From Candidatus Limicola stercorigallinarum (GTDB taxonomy: Bacteria > Actinomycetota > Coriobacteriia > Coriobacteriales > Coriobacteriaceae), in the NCBI GenBank assembly GCA_018711625.1, contig DVID01000007.1, positions 1 to 64,000 on the forward strand: DNA of 64,000 nt. The letters run 5' to 3'. The translations under genes and the position numbers were made by a program. Below are positions 39,066-48,978 of this stretch, piece after piece. Each line of letters begins with the position of its first letter. Positions within the stretch are counted from its first letter, which is position 1. Below the pieces are notes generated by a model. The model did no database searches and had not been told where the DNA came from. It saw nothing but the letters and a program-made list of their open reading frames with translations.

Positions 39066-41979
39066 CCGTCGCAACACCGAACTTATGCTTCTGATCGCAG
39101 CCGCCTTTCCGGTGACGCTGCTCTATGCGCTCTATGTGGTCACCACAGGCACGGCGCTCACCTTTGGCACGCTTGCCGTGCCGCTTGGCCTTTTTGCCGG
39201 CTTCGCCGCCGCCCATATTGGCGTGCGCATCCTTGCCCCCGGGGCAGACCCAGCGCTTCTGCCCGTTGTGTTTGCGCTCTCGGGCGTGGGCATCACGTTT
39301 GTCACGCGCCTCAACCCCGACGCCGCCCTCAACCAGGTGGTGTTCCTCTTTGTAGGCATCGCCCTCATGGTGGGCACGCTTGCTGTGGTGAAAAACCTCG
39401 ACATCGTCAAACGCTATAAATACACGCTAGGTCTTGCGGGCATCATCCTGCTTATCCTGCCTATCTTTATTGGTGTGGACCGCTGGGGTTCCAAGCTGTG
39501 GATCCAGATTGGCTCCTTCACCATCCAGCCCGGCGAGTTTGCCAAGGTCTTCATCGTGCTCTTCCTGGCCGGCTACCTGGCCGAAAACCGCGAGCTGCTC
39601 TCCATTGCCAACCACAACATCCTGGGCTTCAAGCTGCCGCGTCTGCGCCTGTTTGCCCCGCTTTTTGTGGTGTGGGGTGTGTGCCTGGTTATCGTGGCCT
39701 TCGAGCGCGACCTGGGAAGCGCCCTTTTGTTCTACACGCTCTTCCTCATCATGCTCTATGTGGCCACTGGCCGCATATCCTATGTTGTTATAGGCATCGC
39801 GCTGCTTGCGATAGGCGGCTTTGGCGCCTACCAGGTGATGGGCCACGTGCAAACGCGTTTCCAGATTTGGCTTGACCCCTTCTCCGAGGCACAGGGCTCG
39901 GGCTACCAGCTTGTGCAGTCGCTCTACTCGCTTGCCGATGGCGGCCTTGTAGGTACGGGCATTGGCAAAGGCATGGCCACGCTCATCCCTGTGGTGGAGA
40001 GCGACTTCATCTTCTCTGCCATCGGTGAGGAGATGGGCCTTCTGGGCGCCGCGGCCGTGCTCCTTCTGTTCATGCTTTTCGCCGTACGCGGCCTCACCAC
40101 AGCGGCGCGCGCCAAGAGTGACCTTGCCGCTTTCTCGGCCACGGGCCTTACTGCGGCCATCTCGTTCCAGGCCTTCCTCATCGTGGGCGGCGTAACACGC
40201 CTCATCCCGCTCACGGGTGTGACGCTGCCCTTCATGAGCCAGGGCGGCTCGTCCTTGCTGGCGAGCTTTATTATCGTGGCCCTGCTCATGCGTGCGGGAG
40301 ACGAGGCTACCGGCCGTCAGACCGACCTTGCAGGCACGGGCACCATGGTGCCGCTTGCCGCGGGTAACGCTGGCGCCGCCGGAGCACAGGGAGCGGGAGC
40401 CGCCGCTTCCCTTGCCAAGGCGGGCACCCGCTTCTTTGCGGGCAAGGCTAACTCCGACGCCCCCGCCACTACGGGCGGCTCGCACGCCCGTCCAGGCTCG
40501 CGCTTGCGCCGCCGCCTCCTCGACACACCGGAATCGGGCGTGCTGGGCCGCGTGGCTCTCGCCAAGCGCCTTACGCGCACCGTCTTTTTGTTCACCGCGC
40601 TCTTTGCCGTGCTCATTGGCAACCTCACCTACATTCAGGTGATCAAGGCCGACGAGTACCAGAGCATGCCCAGCAACAACCACACCATCGCAAAGGCCGC
40701 CTACATCAAGCGTGGCTCTATCATCACCTCTGACGGTGTAACGCTGGCCGAGTCTCTGCAGCAGGAAGATGGCACCTACGCGCGCTCCTACCCCAACGGC
40801 AACCTTGCCGCGCACACCGTGGGCTACTACTCCACGCAGTATGGCTCTGCAGGTGTTGAGAACACCATGAACGACACGCTCACCGGCTCTAAGGACTACT
40901 CGAGCTGGGAGAATGCACTGTCCTCGCTCGCCGGCTCCACCCAGCCGGGAAACTCTGTGATGCTCACCATCGATTCGCGCATCCAGACGGCAGCCGAGCA
41001 GGCACTCCAGGGGCTGCGTGGCGCCGTGGTGGTGCTCGATCCGCGCACGGGTGCGGTGCTTGCACGCGCAAGTTCGCCCACCTACGACAACACCAACATC
41101 GCTGCCGCCCTCGCCGACGAATCTGGTGAATCGGCGCTCTATGATCGTGCCACCCAGGCGCTCTACACCCCGGGTTCCACGTTCAAGACGGTGACGCTTT
41201 CCGCTGCGCTTGAGACGGGTACGGCCACGCTGGAGACGCGCTACGACGCACGCGGCCGCATGGAGATCGGTGGCGCCGACGTAACCAACATCGACGAATC
41301 CAACTTTGGCACCATCAGCCTTGAGCGCGCCTTCGCCGTATCGTCCAACGTGGCGTTTGGCCAGCTCGCTGTTGACGTGGGGGCCGATTCGCTCGTAACC
41401 TACGCCCGTGCCTTTGGCTTTGGCCAGTCGCTGGGCCAAGACTTCTCCACCACGCCTTCGCTCATGCCCGACCCCGACGTTATGACCGAGTGGGAGCTTG
41501 CCTGGGCGGGCGCCGGCCAGCCGGTGGGCCAGGGCCATACCCCCGGCCCGCAGGTCACGGTCATGCAAAACGCCGTGGTCGCCGCAGCGGTGGCCAATGG
41601 CGGCATCGCCATGAACCCCTACGTGGTAGCGCAAATCCTCTCCCCCGACGGCACGGTGGTCAACACCACGCAGCCGCGCGCGCTTGGCCAGGCCATCAGC
41701 GCCGACACGGCCAACCAGGTTAAAGAAGCCATGCTCGCCGTGGTGCAAAACGGCACCGGCTATGAGGCCCGCGTGTCGGGCGTGCAGGTGGCGGGCAAAA
41801 CCGGCACCGGCGAGACCTCCAAGGAAAACGCCAACTCCACGTTCATCGGGTTTGCACCGTACGATACGCCTACGGTTGCAATCTCGGTGTGCATTGAGAA
41901 CTATTACGACACCGACGTCTCGGCAGCATCGGTTGCCGGGCGCGTCTTGGCTGCGGCGCTGGCCGCGCAGGGGTCGTGA
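39058..41979 (+). CDS. Fused SEDS glycosyltransferase and class B penicillin-binding protein
   Basis: 973 aa. Residues 1-415 are an FtsW/RodA/SpoVE protein: ten helices, the GWGSKLW-like [18 protein letters not shown] segment, [11 protein letters not shown] and the C-terminal [16 protein letters not shown] Gly/Ala linker (about 420-490) joins a second membrane helix (about 502-522) and a PBP2/PbpA-type transpeptidase: S707-x-x-K710 (TPGSTFK), S762-S-N and K914-T-G-T. Normally these are two proteins that work as a pair; here polymerase and crosslinker are one chain. ATG 39058 has GGAGG 6 bp before it and overlaps pstP. The whole frame is open with no internal start of comparable quality. Confidence 0.93.
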   Translation: MSSRRNTELMLLIAAAFPVTLLYALYVVTTGTALTFGTLAVPLGLFAGFAAAHIGVRILAPGADPALLPVVFALSGVGITFVTRLNPDAALNQVVFLFVGIALMVGTLAVVKNLDIVKRYKYTLGLAGIILLILPIFIGVDRWGSKLWIQIGSFTIQPGEFAKVFIVLFLAGYLAENRELLSIANHNILGFKLPRLRLFAPLFVVWGVCLVIVAFERDLGSALLFYTLFLIMLYVATGRISYVVIGIALLAIGGFGAYQVMGHVQTRFQIWLDPFSEAQGSGYQLVQSLYSLADGGLVGTGIGKGMATLIPVVESDFIFSAIGEEMGLLGAAAVLLLFMLFAVRGLTTAARAKSDLAAFSATGLTAAISFQAFLIVGGVTRLIPLTGVTLPFMSQGGSSLLASFIIVALLMRAGDEATGRQTDLAGTGTMVPLAAGNAGAAGAQGAGAAASLAKAGTRFFAGKANSDAPATTGGSHARPGSRLRRRLLDTPESGVLGRVALAKRLTRTVFLFTALFAVLIGNLTYIQVIKADEYQSMPSNNHTIAKAAYIKRGSIITSDGVTLAESLQQEDGTYARSYPNGNLAAHTVGYYSTQYGSAGVENTMNDTLTGSKDYSSWENALSSLAGSTQPGNSVMLTIDSRIQTAAEQALQGLRGAVVVLDPRTGAVLARASSPTYDNTNIAAALADESGESALYDRATQALYTPGSTFKTVTLSAALETGTATLETRYDARGRMEIGGADVTNIDESNFGTISLERAFAVSSNVAFGQLAVDVGADSLVTYARAFGFGQSLGQDFSTTPSLMPDPDVMTEWELAWAGAGQPVGQGHTPGPQVTVMQNAVVAAAVANGGIAMNPYVVAQILSPDGTVVNTTQPRALGQAISADTANQVKEAMLAVVQNGTGYEARVSGVQVAGKTGTGETSKENANSTFIGFAPYDTPTVAISVCIENYYDTDVSAASVAGRVLAAALAAQGS

Positions 41980-42171
41980 TGGGTCGTGATGCGATGACGA
42001 GAGTTGCGTTGCCGGGACGGGCAGACCCAAGGCCTCAAGCGGAGATCCCCCGAGGGACCCCGTGCTATGAGGTGTTACGCGAGCCGGGACTATCGCCCCG
42101 GCGTGAGGATGTACATGAATCCGGCGGGCAGGCGCCTGCGGATATAGGTGAGACGGTTAGGAGCTTGTAAG
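41980..42171. other. Spacer before pknB
   Basis: 192 bp between two co-oriented operon genes; a second GGGTCGTGATG block repeats that at the preceding stop. No terminator or clear promoter. Confidence 0.4.
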
Positions 42172-44163
42172 ATGGAGCAGCAGGTTCTGGGAGGACGGTA
42201 CCTCCTCAAAGATAAAGTTGGTTCTGGTGGCATGGCCACGGTGTACCGTGCACAAGATCAGGTGCTCGACCGTACGGTTGCCGTAAAGATCATGCTGCCG
42301 CAATACGCCGCTGATGCCACGTTTGCCGCACGCTTTAAGCAGGAGGCGCAGGCGGCAGCTGGCCTGCAGAGCCCCTACATCGTGGGTGTGTACGACTGGG
42401 GTAAAGAGGGCGAGACCTACTACATTGTTATGGAATACCTGCGTGGCACCGACCTTAAGAGCGGTATCCGCAGCCATGGCGCCCTCGACCCCAAGAAGGT
42501 GGCGCAGATTGGCTCGCAGATTTGCGCGGCTCTCTCGGTGGCACACAAGCACGAGATCATCCACCGCGACATCAAGCCGCAAAACATCATGGTGCAGCCC
42601 GATGGCAACATCAAGGTGATGGACTTTGGCATCGCGCGCGCCAAGAATAGCCAGCTCACACAGGACAACAACGTGCTGGGCACGGCGCACTACGTCTCGC
42701 CCGAGCAAACGCGCGGCCAGGACCTGGGCCCCACCTCGGACATCTACTCGCTGGGCGTGGTGATGTACGAGTGCGCCACCGGCAAGGTGCCCTTCGACGG
42801 CGACGACGCCATCTCGGTAGCGCTCAAGCAGGTGAACGAGCTGCCCGTGCCGCCCTCGCAGGTGAACCCCCGTGTGGACCCCGACCTTGAGCGCATCATC
42901 CTGCGCTGCATGGAGAAGGACCCTGCCAACCGCTTCCAAACGGCCGACGAGCTGCGTCAGGTGCTCAACGCCTACCTCGCAGGTCATACGGTGGACGTAC
43001 CCGAACCCACGCGCGTGATTGCCGGCGCAGCGGCCGTGGGCGCCACCGAGACCCGCGTGATGTCCGACCAGACGCGCGCCATGGTGCGCCCAGTTGCTGA
43101 ATCGAGCCGCACTGCTGGCCGCACGTCTGTTGCCAGCAGCCCCAACGGCTACGGTGAATACGGCGAGCCCGAGCATCCCTCGGGCGGCAAGGGCAAGATC
43201 GTTGCCGGCGTGATCGCCATCATCGCGCTTCTGGGCGTGATTGTGGCGCTCGCTGTGAACCTCTTTGGCTCAGGCGGCGGCGACACCTTCCCCATGCCGA
43301 GTATCATCAACATGACGGAAGAAGAGGCTCGCACCGAGCTTGAGCAGTATGGCCTCGACATCGCCCGCGTAACCGAGGGCTATGATGACGAGATCCCCGA
43401 GGGCAACATCATGGCCCAGACCCCAAGCGAGAACACACCTGTGCGCGAGGGTGACACGGTGGATATCACCATCTCGAAGGGTCCCGACCCCAGCGCCACG
43501 GTGGAGATGCCCGACCTGCTGAACGACACCCAAGAAGAGGCAGAAGATAAGCTTGACGAGCTGGGCATTTCCTACAAAGTTGAGTCCAAGGCGAGCGACG
43601 ACGACAGCGTTGAGCCCGGCACCGTCATCGACCAGGACCCCACCGCGGGCACCCAGGTTAATAAGGACGAGGACACCGTTACCATCACCGTGGCAGCCGA
43701 GCCCGATAGCACGCAGGTTCCCGACCTGACCGATATGACTGAGTCCGAGGCCCGCGATGCCCTTGGTGATGCCGGCTTTGGCATGAGCGTCACCCGCTCC
43801 TACAGCGACGACGTTGCCAAGGGGCACGTGATTGAGTGGAACCCGAGCGGCGCACAGCCTGCTGGCACCCAGATCACCGTGGTTATCTCCAATGGTAAGG
43901 AGCCCGACCCTGAGACGGGAATCACAGGTAACGGCGACAACGACGATTCGAACAACGGCAACGGCGGCCAAACCGGCAGCTTTGACCCGAAGTCGCTCGT
44001 AGGCGCCTGGGAATCCAACCTTTCGAGCCTGATTCCCAGCGGGTACACCCTCGCGCCCGTGGAATACGTTGAAAGCGGCGACTACGAGACAGGCCGCGTA
44101 GTCAACGCCACCGTCAGCGGCACGACCGTGCATGTTACCGTCTCAAAGGGATCCGGCGAATAG
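42172..44163 (+). CDS. pknB: PASTA-domain Ser/Thr kinase (PknB/PrkC type)
   Basis: 663 aa. The kinase domain (about 9-270) has VGSGGMATVY, K39 (VAVKI), HRDIKPQNI, DFGIARAK and the GTAHYVSPEQ activation end. A juxtamembrane linker and one helix (about 340-363, IVAGVIAIIALLGVIVALAVNL) lead outside to three PASTA repeats (about 374-442, 444-512, 513-580), then a Gly/Asn linker and about 75 extra residues (LVGAWESNLSSLIPSGYTL) resembling no domain I recognise. PASTA repeats bind muropeptides, so this is the peptidoglycan sensor of the operon. ATG 42172 follows TTAGGAG. Confidence 0.95.
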   Translation: MEQQVLGGRYLLKDKVGSGGMATVYRAQDQVLDRTVAVKIMLPQYAADATFAARFKQEAQAAAGLQSPYIVGVYDWGKEGETYYIVMEYLRGTDLKSGIRSHGALDPKKVAQIGSQICAALSVAHKHEIIHRDIKPQNIMVQPDGNIKVMDFGIARAKNSQLTQDNNVLGTAHYVSPEQTRGQDLGPTSDIYSLGVVMYECATGKVPFDGDDAISVALKQVNELPVPPSQVNPRVDPDLERIILRCMEKDPANRFQTADELRQVLNAYLAGHTVDVPEPTRVIAGAAAVGATETRVMSDQTRAMVRPVAESSRTAGRTSVASSPNGYGEYGEPEHPSGGKGKIVAGVIAIIALLGVIVALAVNLFGSGGGDTFPMPSIINMTEEEARTELEQYGLDIARVTEGYDDEIPEGNIMAQTPSENTPVREGDTVDITISKGPDPSATVEMPDLLNDTQEEAEDKLDELGISYKVESKASDDDSVEPGTVIDQDPTAGTQVNKDEDTVTITVAAEPDSTQVPDLTDMTESEARDALGDAGFGMSVTRSYSDDVAKGHVIEWNPSGAQPAGTQITVVISNGKEPDPETGITGNGDNDDSNNGNGGQTGSFDPKSLVGAWESNLSSLIPSGYTLAPVEYVESGDYETGRVVNATVSGTTVHVTVSKGSGE

Positions 44164-44213
44164 CCGCTCGCCCCTCGGGCACATACCAGCCTCTACCCCA
44201 CCACAGCTTGCTT

Positions 44214-44236
44214 AAGGCCCCGTTCGCGGGGCCTTT
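44214..44236 (+). terminator. Terminator of the envelope-signalling operon
   Basis: AAGGCCCCG with CGGGGCCTT around a TTCG tetraloop, followed by TTC. It lies 50 bp after pknB. Confidence 0.9.
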
Positions 44237-44345
44237 TCGCTGACAAGACAACACAGTCGCCGGGAAACCCAAACCGCAGGCGCCGCCCCACCCGCAAAAA
44301 GAAAGCAGGCCAAGAGCGCAGATGCCCTGGCCTGCCGGCTTTTGA

Positions 44346-44421
44346 TGGTGCCCCCGGGCGGATTCGAACCGTCGACACCCGCTTTAGGAGAGCGGTGCTC
44401 TATCCCCTGAGCTACGGAGGC
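44346..44421 (-). tRNA. tRNA-Arg (anticodon CCT)
   Basis: On the minus strand a full cloverleaf folds: acceptor GCCUCCG with CGGGGGC, D stem GCUC/GAGC, anticodon stem CCGCU/AGCGG around CUCCUAA (anticodon CCU), T arm GACGG-UUCGAAU-CCGCC. Discriminator A, CCA encoded at 44346-44348. Confidence 0.95.
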
Positions 44422-44432
44422 ATGTCATATCG

Positions 44433-44460
44433 ATTCTAGCAGAAGCGCATGTGGTGTACA
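44433..44460 (-). promoter_or_regulatory. Possible promoter of tRNA-Arg
   Basis: Minus-strand TGTACA (44455-44460) and TAGAAT (44433-44438), spacer 16; start expected a few bases before the tRNA. Confidence 0.4.
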
Positions 44461-44505
44461 GCACCACCATTTGCGGAGCGGAGCCATCGCTTGGGCGAAT
44501 GGCAA

Positions 44506-44532
44506 TTGACGCGCGGACGCGGCGGTTAGAAT
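44506..44532 (+). promoter_or_regulatory. Possible promoter of the TetR gene
   Basis: TTGACG (44506-44511) and TAGAAT (44527-44532), but the spacer is only 15 bp. The leader to the GTG start would be about 95 nt. Confidence 0.35.
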
Positions 44533-44631
44533 GTGGTAAATAACCCCACCGACATGGTGGAAGATTCCATCGAGCAGGCAACCAAGCAGGCAACCATGCC
44601 GTCGCGAGCATACGCAAAGGAGGTACCCGTC

Positions 44632-45243
44632 GTGGATATCGAGCAAACTCCCCGGGCGCATCAAACCCGGCTCAGCCACGACGTCCGCCGGGAGCGGCTC
44701 CTCCAAGCAGTGATTGACGTATGCAGCGCCGAAGGCATCGGCAAGCTCTCGGTTTCAAACGTCACCCGCCAAGCTGGCTGCACGCGGTCGCTGTTCTACC
44801 ACTATTTCCCCAGCAAAGAGGCGGCCCTCGAAGCCGCGCTCGACTACACCATCGACTCATTCATTGAACAGCTGCGCGACTGGAACACCCGCCGCGTGCC
44901 CGGCGACATCGAGGGCGCGCTCGAGATGTTTGTTGAGCAGCTTCGCACCTCTGTTATCAAAACGCCCAAACTCTCATACACCATCGCCGTTGGCAGCAAC
45001 GCCGTACTTTTCGCCGATTTCGTTGACCGCGTGGCCGCGCGCTGCGCCCGCTACATCTGCGACACCACCCTTGAGGACTTTAAGCGTCGCCACGAGGTCC
45101 GAATCGACCACATCTACGAGACGCTTTACGTGCTCATCAGCGGCCTCATCATGTTTGTGCGCTACAACCCCGACGCTTCGCCGTCGATGGTGAAAGACAT
45201 TGTGGCAAGCACGCTCCATATTGACGATTTACTCAAAGCATAG
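44632..45243 (+). CDS. TetR-family transcriptional regulator
   Basis: 203 aa from GTG 44632, fixed by AAAGGAGG 8 bp upstream; the frame stays open another 99 bp upstream without such a site. The N-terminal helix-turn-helix (about 18-65: RLLQAVIDVCSAEGIGKLSV, VTRQAGCTRSLFYHYFPSKE) is classical, followed by an all-helical ligand domain. No divergent transporter or enzyme adjoins it, so target and inducer are unknown. It converges with the clpB unit through a shared hairpin at 45365-45398. Confidence 0.88.
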   Translation: MDIEQTPRAHQTRLSHDVRRERLLQAVIDVCSAEGIGKLSVSNVTRQAGCTRSLFYHYFPSKEAALEAALDYTIDSFIEQLRDWNTRRVPGDIEGALEMFVEQLRTSVIKTPKLSYTIAVGSNAVLFADFVDRVAARCARYICDTTLEDFKRRHEVRIDHIYETLYVLISGLIMFVRYNPDASPSMVKDIVASTLHIDDLLKA

Positions 45244-45364
45244 GCTACAGCAAGCGCTTTGCAGAGCCGCTGCCTGCCTAGTACCGCTTCATCGCCGCGT
45301 GCCGAATCACCGCGCGCCGCCACGGGCCGAACTGCCACACACCGCAAGCGTCTCCACACCAAAG

Positions 45365-45398
45365 CGCCCGCACCCGGCTCAACAGCCAGGCGCGGGCG
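45365..45398. terminator. Hairpin between converging tetR and clpB units
   Basis: CGCCCGC with GCGGGCG plus an inner CCGGCT/AGCC stem, four-nt loop. U tract is poor on both strands. Confidence 0.5.
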
Positions 45399-45428
45399 TC
45401 ATCACATCAATGTCCAATCCAGCGGAGT

Positions 45429-45653
45429 CTAGCTCCAGGGGTCGCGTTCAAAGAGCGGCTCGGGGTCGGGCCGACGGTCGGAGTACGGATCGTACCCGTC
45501 ATCATCCTCGTTCTCCGCCCGCACAAACGGGTCGCGTGCGCGGTCCGGCTCCGCGGCACGGGCTGGAGCCGCCGAAGCCGCCGGCCGTGCGGCACCCTCG
45601 CCTGCCGCCTGCTTGCTCGCGTCCACCTGCCCCATATCATCTGCCCTTGTCAC
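45429..45653 (-). CDS. Small acidic protein after clpB
   Basis: About 74 aa from GTG 45653 (AGGAG 7 bp upstream). It is Ala-rich in the first half and ends in an acidic, Asp/Pro/Tyr-rich tail (EDDDGYDPYSDRRPDPEPLF). No membrane segment or known domain, probably disordered. It lies 56 bp after clpB on the same strand and may be co-transcribed. Weaker than other calls because composition is biased. Confidence 0.5.
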   Translation of the reverse strand: MTRADDMGQVDASKQAAGEGAARPAASAAPARAAEPDRARDPFVRAENEDDDGYDPYSDRRPDPEPLFERDPWS

Positions 45654-45709
45654 CACATCACTCCTATACTCCGCTGCCGCCAGCACATCTCAATCGAGCG
45701 CCGGGGCCT

Positions 45710-48337
45710 TTACGCCTCAGGCACCTCATACGTAGGCGACGGGGCCGTGTCGCCCTCAACCACAAAGAAGCTGCCGTCGGTGTCCACGTCAATCGTAACC
45801 TGATCGCCCTCGCGCACCACACCATCGATGATAGCGCGCGCGATGCAGTCCACCACCTCGGTTTGCACCAGGCGCTTGAGCGGGCGCGCGCCGTACACCG
45901 GGTCAAGGCCGCCCACGGCAAGCATCTGCTTCGCGCCAGGCGTAATCACCAGCGTCATGCGCTCCTTCGCCATACGGGCACGCACGTCGTCGAGCTGGAT
46001 GTCCACGATCTTCTCAATCTCATGCATGCCAAGCGGATGGAACACCACAATGTCGTCAATACGGTTCAAGAACTCGGGACGGAAGGTCGCACGCATGGCT
46101 TCGTCAACCTGGCGGCGCATCTCCTCGTCATCCTTGCCCGCAAGCTCGGCGATGGCAGTAGAGCCCACGTTGGACGTCATGATGATGATCGTGTTCTTAA
46201 AACTCACCTGGCGGCCCTGACCGTCGGTCAGGCGTCCATCATCAAGCACCTGCAGAAGCACGTTGAACACATCCGGGTGCGCCTTCTCCATCTCGTCAAG
46301 CAAGATCACGCTGTACGGGCGCCTGCGAACGGCCTCGGTAAGCTGGCCGCCCTCCTCGTAGCCCACGTATCCCGGAGGCGCGCCGATGAGGCGCTGGACC
46401 GAGAACTTCTCCATGTACTCCGACATGTCGATGCGCACGAGTGCGCGTTCGTCGTCAAAGAGGCTCGCCGCGAGCGTCTTGGCAAGCTGGGTCTTGCCCA
46501 CGCCGGTGGGGCCAAGGAAGAAGAAGCTGCCGATGGGCTTATCGGGGTCGGCAAGTCCCGCCCTGCTACGGCGCACGGCCGCCGCCACGGCGCTCACCGC
46601 CTCGTCCTGGCCAATCACATGCTTGTGAAGCTCGTCTTCGAGGCCTCGCAGCTTGTCGAGCTCGCCCTGCATCATCTTAGATACCGGCACGCCCGTCCAG
46701 GCAGAAACCACCTCGGCGATCTCGTCGGAGGTCACCTGCTCGTTCAAGGCCTTCTCGTCCTGGCTGCGCTGGACCGCCAGGTCGTCCTCGGCCTGCGCGA
46801 TCTGGCGCTCAAGCTCGGGGATCCGTGCGTAGCGCAGCTCCGAGGCACGGGCCAGGTCGCCATCGCGCGTGGCGCGCTCCTCCTCGCCGCGAGCGTCGTC
46901 AAGCTGGCTCTTGAGCTCCTGCACATGGTCGATGGCGTTCTTTTGGTTAAGCCAGCCGGCCTTCTGCACGTTGAGCTTCTCCTGCACCTCGGCAATCTCT
47001 TGGCGCAAAGCCTCCAAGCGCTCCTTCGAGGCGTCGTCCGTCTCCTTCATAAGCGCCTGCTCCTCAATTTGGAGCTGCGTGAGCTGGCGCTCTGTCTGGT
47101 CAATCTCGGCCGGCATGGAGTCAAGCTCCATACGCAGGCGGCTCGCCGCTTCATCCACCAGATCGATGGCCTTATCAGGCAGGAAGCGGTCGGCGATGTA
47201 GCGGTCGGAAAGGTCAGCCGCCGCCACCAGCGCGCTATCGGTGATATGCACGCCGTGAAAGATCTCGTACTTTTCCTTGAGGCCACGCAGGATGGAGATG
47301 GTGTCCTCTACGCTGGGCTCGGGCACCATGACCGTCTGGAAACGACGCGCAAGAGCGGCGTCTTTCTCGATGTACTTACGGTACTCGTCAAGCGTGGTGG
47401 CACCGATAGCATGCAGGTCACCGCGGGCAAGCGCCGGCTTCAAGATGTTGCCGGCATCCATGGAGCCCTCGGTGGCGCCAGCGCCCACGATGGTGTGAAG
47501 CTCGTCGATGAAGAGGATGACCTTGCCCTCCGACTTCTCGACTTCCTTGAGCACGGCCTTCAGACGATCCTCAAACTCGCCACGGTACTTGGCGCCTGCC
47601 ACGAGCGCGCTCATGTCGAGCTCGATGAGGTCACGGTCACGCAGGGTGCTCGGCACGTCGCCCGCCACAATACGCTGGGCGATGCCTTCCACAATGGCCG
47701 TTTTGCCCACGCCCGGCTCGCCGATAAGCACCGGGTTGTTCTTGGTGCGGCGACTGAGCACCTGGATGGTACGGCGAATCTCGTCCGTACGGCCAATAAC
47801 CGGGTCGAGCTTGCCGGCACGTGCGAGGTCGCAGATGTTGCGGCCGTACTGCTCGAGCGCCTCGTACTGAGGCTTAGCATCAGCCGAGGTCACGCGGTCA
47901 TCGCCTCGCAGCTCCTGATACACCTCCTCAACGCGCTCCGGCGTAACACCGGCCGCCTTGAGCACGCGACCCGCCTCGCCCTTATCCTCAGACAGGGCCA
48001 TGAGCAGGTGCTCCGTGATAACAAAGTTGTCTTCCATCTTGGCAGCATGCTTCTCGGCACGCTCGAGCACGCGCACCAAATCGCGCGAGAGCCCCATCTC
48101 GGCGCCATCGCCTGAGACCTTAGGGGCGCGGTCGATAACATCTTGCGTTGCGCGGGCAAGCTGAGACGGCTCGGCACCGATGCGCTCGATGATGACGGAA
48201 ATGTTGCGTTCTCCTGCCGTGAGCAGCGCGGAAAGCAGGTGGATGGGCTCCACCGCGCCTGCTTGCGCGTCGCTCGCAATGCCCATGGCTGTCTGCAGGG
48301 CCTCGCGCGAGGTCATAGCCAGTTTGTCGATTCTCAT
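45710..48337 (-). CDS. clpB: ClpB disaggregase
   Basis: 875 aa, standard length. It works with DnaK to rescue aggregated proteins. Clp-N repeat (about 1-145), AAA-1 with Walker [14 protein letters not shown] and [15 protein letters not shown], the coiled-coil middle domain (about 395-525, [20 protein letters not shown]), AAA-2 with [15 protein letters not shown] and [15 protein letters not shown], then the C-terminal D2-small domain. ATG 48337 is chosen (GAGG 8 bp upstream) over an in-frame GTG at 48346. No CIRCE or clear HAIR box is seen upstream; the 24-bp-spaced TCTAAGT repeats are the only candidate operator. Confidence 0.97.
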   Translation of the reverse strand: MRIDKLAMTSREALQTAMGIASDAQAGAVEPIHLLSALLTAGERNISVIIERIGAEPSQLARATQDVIDRAPKVSGDGAEMGLSRDLVRVLERAEKHAAKMEDNFVITEHLLMALSEDKGEAGRVLKAAGVTPERVEEVYQELRGDDRVTSADAKPQYEALEQYGRNICDLARAGKLDPVIGRTDEIRRTIQVLSRRTKNNPVLIGEPGVGKTAIVEGIAQRIVAGDVPSTLRDRDLIELDMSALVAGAKYRGEFEDRLKAVLKEVEKSEGKVILFIDELHTIVGAGATEGSMDAGNILKPALARGDLHAIGATTLDEYRKYIEKDAALARRFQTVMVPEPSVEDTISILRGLKEKYEIFHGVHITDSALVAAADLSDRYIADRFLPDKAIDLVDEAASRLRMELDSMPAEIDQTERQLTQLQIEEQALMKETDDASKERLEALRQEIAEVQEKLNVQKAGWLNQKNAIDHVQELKSQLDDARGEEERATRDGDLARASELRYARIPELERQIAQAEDDLAVQRSQDEKALNEQVTSDEIAEVVSAWTGVPVSKMMQGELDKLRGLEDELHKHVIGQDEAVSAVAAAVRRSRAGLADPDKPIGSFFFLGPTGVGKTQLAKTLAASLFDDERALVRIDMSEYMEKFSVQRLIGAPPGYVGYEEGGQLTEAVRRRPYSVILLDEMEKAHPDVFNVLLQVLDDGRLTDGQGRQVSFKNTIIIMTSNVGSTAIAELAGKDDEEMRRQVDEAMRATFRPEFLNRIDDIVVFHPLGMHEIEKIVDIQLDDVRARMAKERMTLVITPGAKQMLAVGGLDPVYGARPLKRLVQTEVVDCIARAIIDGVVREGDQVTIDVDTDGSFFVVEGDTAPSPTYEVPEA

Positions 48338-48462
48338 ATCGATCACCTCTCTTGGGGTGCGCCGGGCCGGGTTGTAGCACCGCGGCTCGGTGCGCCGCCC
48401 TACGGGGCGGCATGCGTCTGTTCGAGAGGTATTATCACCGCTTTATGAGCATCCTATACCAA

Positions 48463-48495
48463 AATCTAAGTCTCTATATATAAGATTTTCTAAGT
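48463..48495 (-). promoter_or_regulatory. Direct repeat and dyad upstream of clpB
   Basis: TCTAAGT occurs at 48465-48471 and 48489-48495 (24 bp apart), and AATCT...AGATT forms an AT-rich dyad at 48463-48487. The first lies about 128 bp upstream of the clpB start. Role unproven. Confidence 0.35.
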
Positions 48496-48972
48496 GTCTT
48501 TTTGTGGCAGACAGTGGCACAACCGCGAATATGGGATGAAACGACCCCACCTCATTCGCCGCGCAGTTATCGCGAGCTGTAGTGCGAAGCCGACAGGTCC
48601 CCCACGCGCCAAGTCCGGGATTTCTTTAGGCGGGCGCAGCCCTATCGAGTAGTTCCCGGCACCCTGCAAAGCGTTCCGCAAGAAAAAAGTACGCCATTTC
48701 AGTACGTACTTCAGAATTTTGCCGGAAGACACGACTTGGCATGAGGCGCCAACTGGGGTTTTATCGAGTCCAGGCAGGGGTCTACTCAGCCAAACACGAA
48801 GTACGTACTGAAATGGCGTAGTTTTTTCCAAACGGCGGAGCCGGCACCGCCACGACCGGCGCCACGGAGCCACGCGGCGGCGCAACCGGCTCCCGAGCGG
48901 CCACACACGCCCCGCCTGGAAAACAGGAGGGTTGCGCAGGAATGGGTTGGAATGACCCCGTCCCCATCCAAC
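48496..48972. other. Intergenic region between clpB and the reductase operon
   Basis: About 480 bp. It carries a degenerate conserved-core hairpin motif (about 48534-48560), the second 145-bp palindrome (48682-48828), and a good conserved-core hairpin at 48940-48978. No supported gene. Confidence 0.6.
48682..48828. repeat. 145-bp palindromic element, copy 2
   Basis: Arms 48691-48712 and 48798-48819 are a perfect 22-bp inverted repeat (ACGCCATTTCAGTACGTACT...), flanked by an A run on the left and TTTTTT on the right. The interior matches copy 1 at 28952-29102, including CAACTGGGGTTTT and a shared GGAAGAC block. Confidence 0.85.
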
Positions 48973-48978
48973 CTATTC
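48940..48978. repeat. Conserved-core hairpin, copy 2
   Basis: GAATGGGTTGG (48940-48950) pairs with CCAACCTATTC (48968-48978), 11 bp with one G-U, around AATGACCCCGTCCCCAT. The right arm includes the last codons and stop of the reductase gene. Confidence 0.75.

Noticed and set aside
39427-42030. An 867-codon minus-strand frame opposite the SEDS-PBP fusion
   Set aside because: Antisense shadow with repetitive Gly/Arg/His composition.
45200-48115. A 971-codon plus-strand frame opposite clpB
   Set aside because: Antisense shadow; clpB motifs are complete on the other strand.
48338-48500. CIRCE or HAIR heat-shock operator before clpB
   Set aside because: Neither consensus is present; only the TCTAAGT repeats were kept as a weak candidate.
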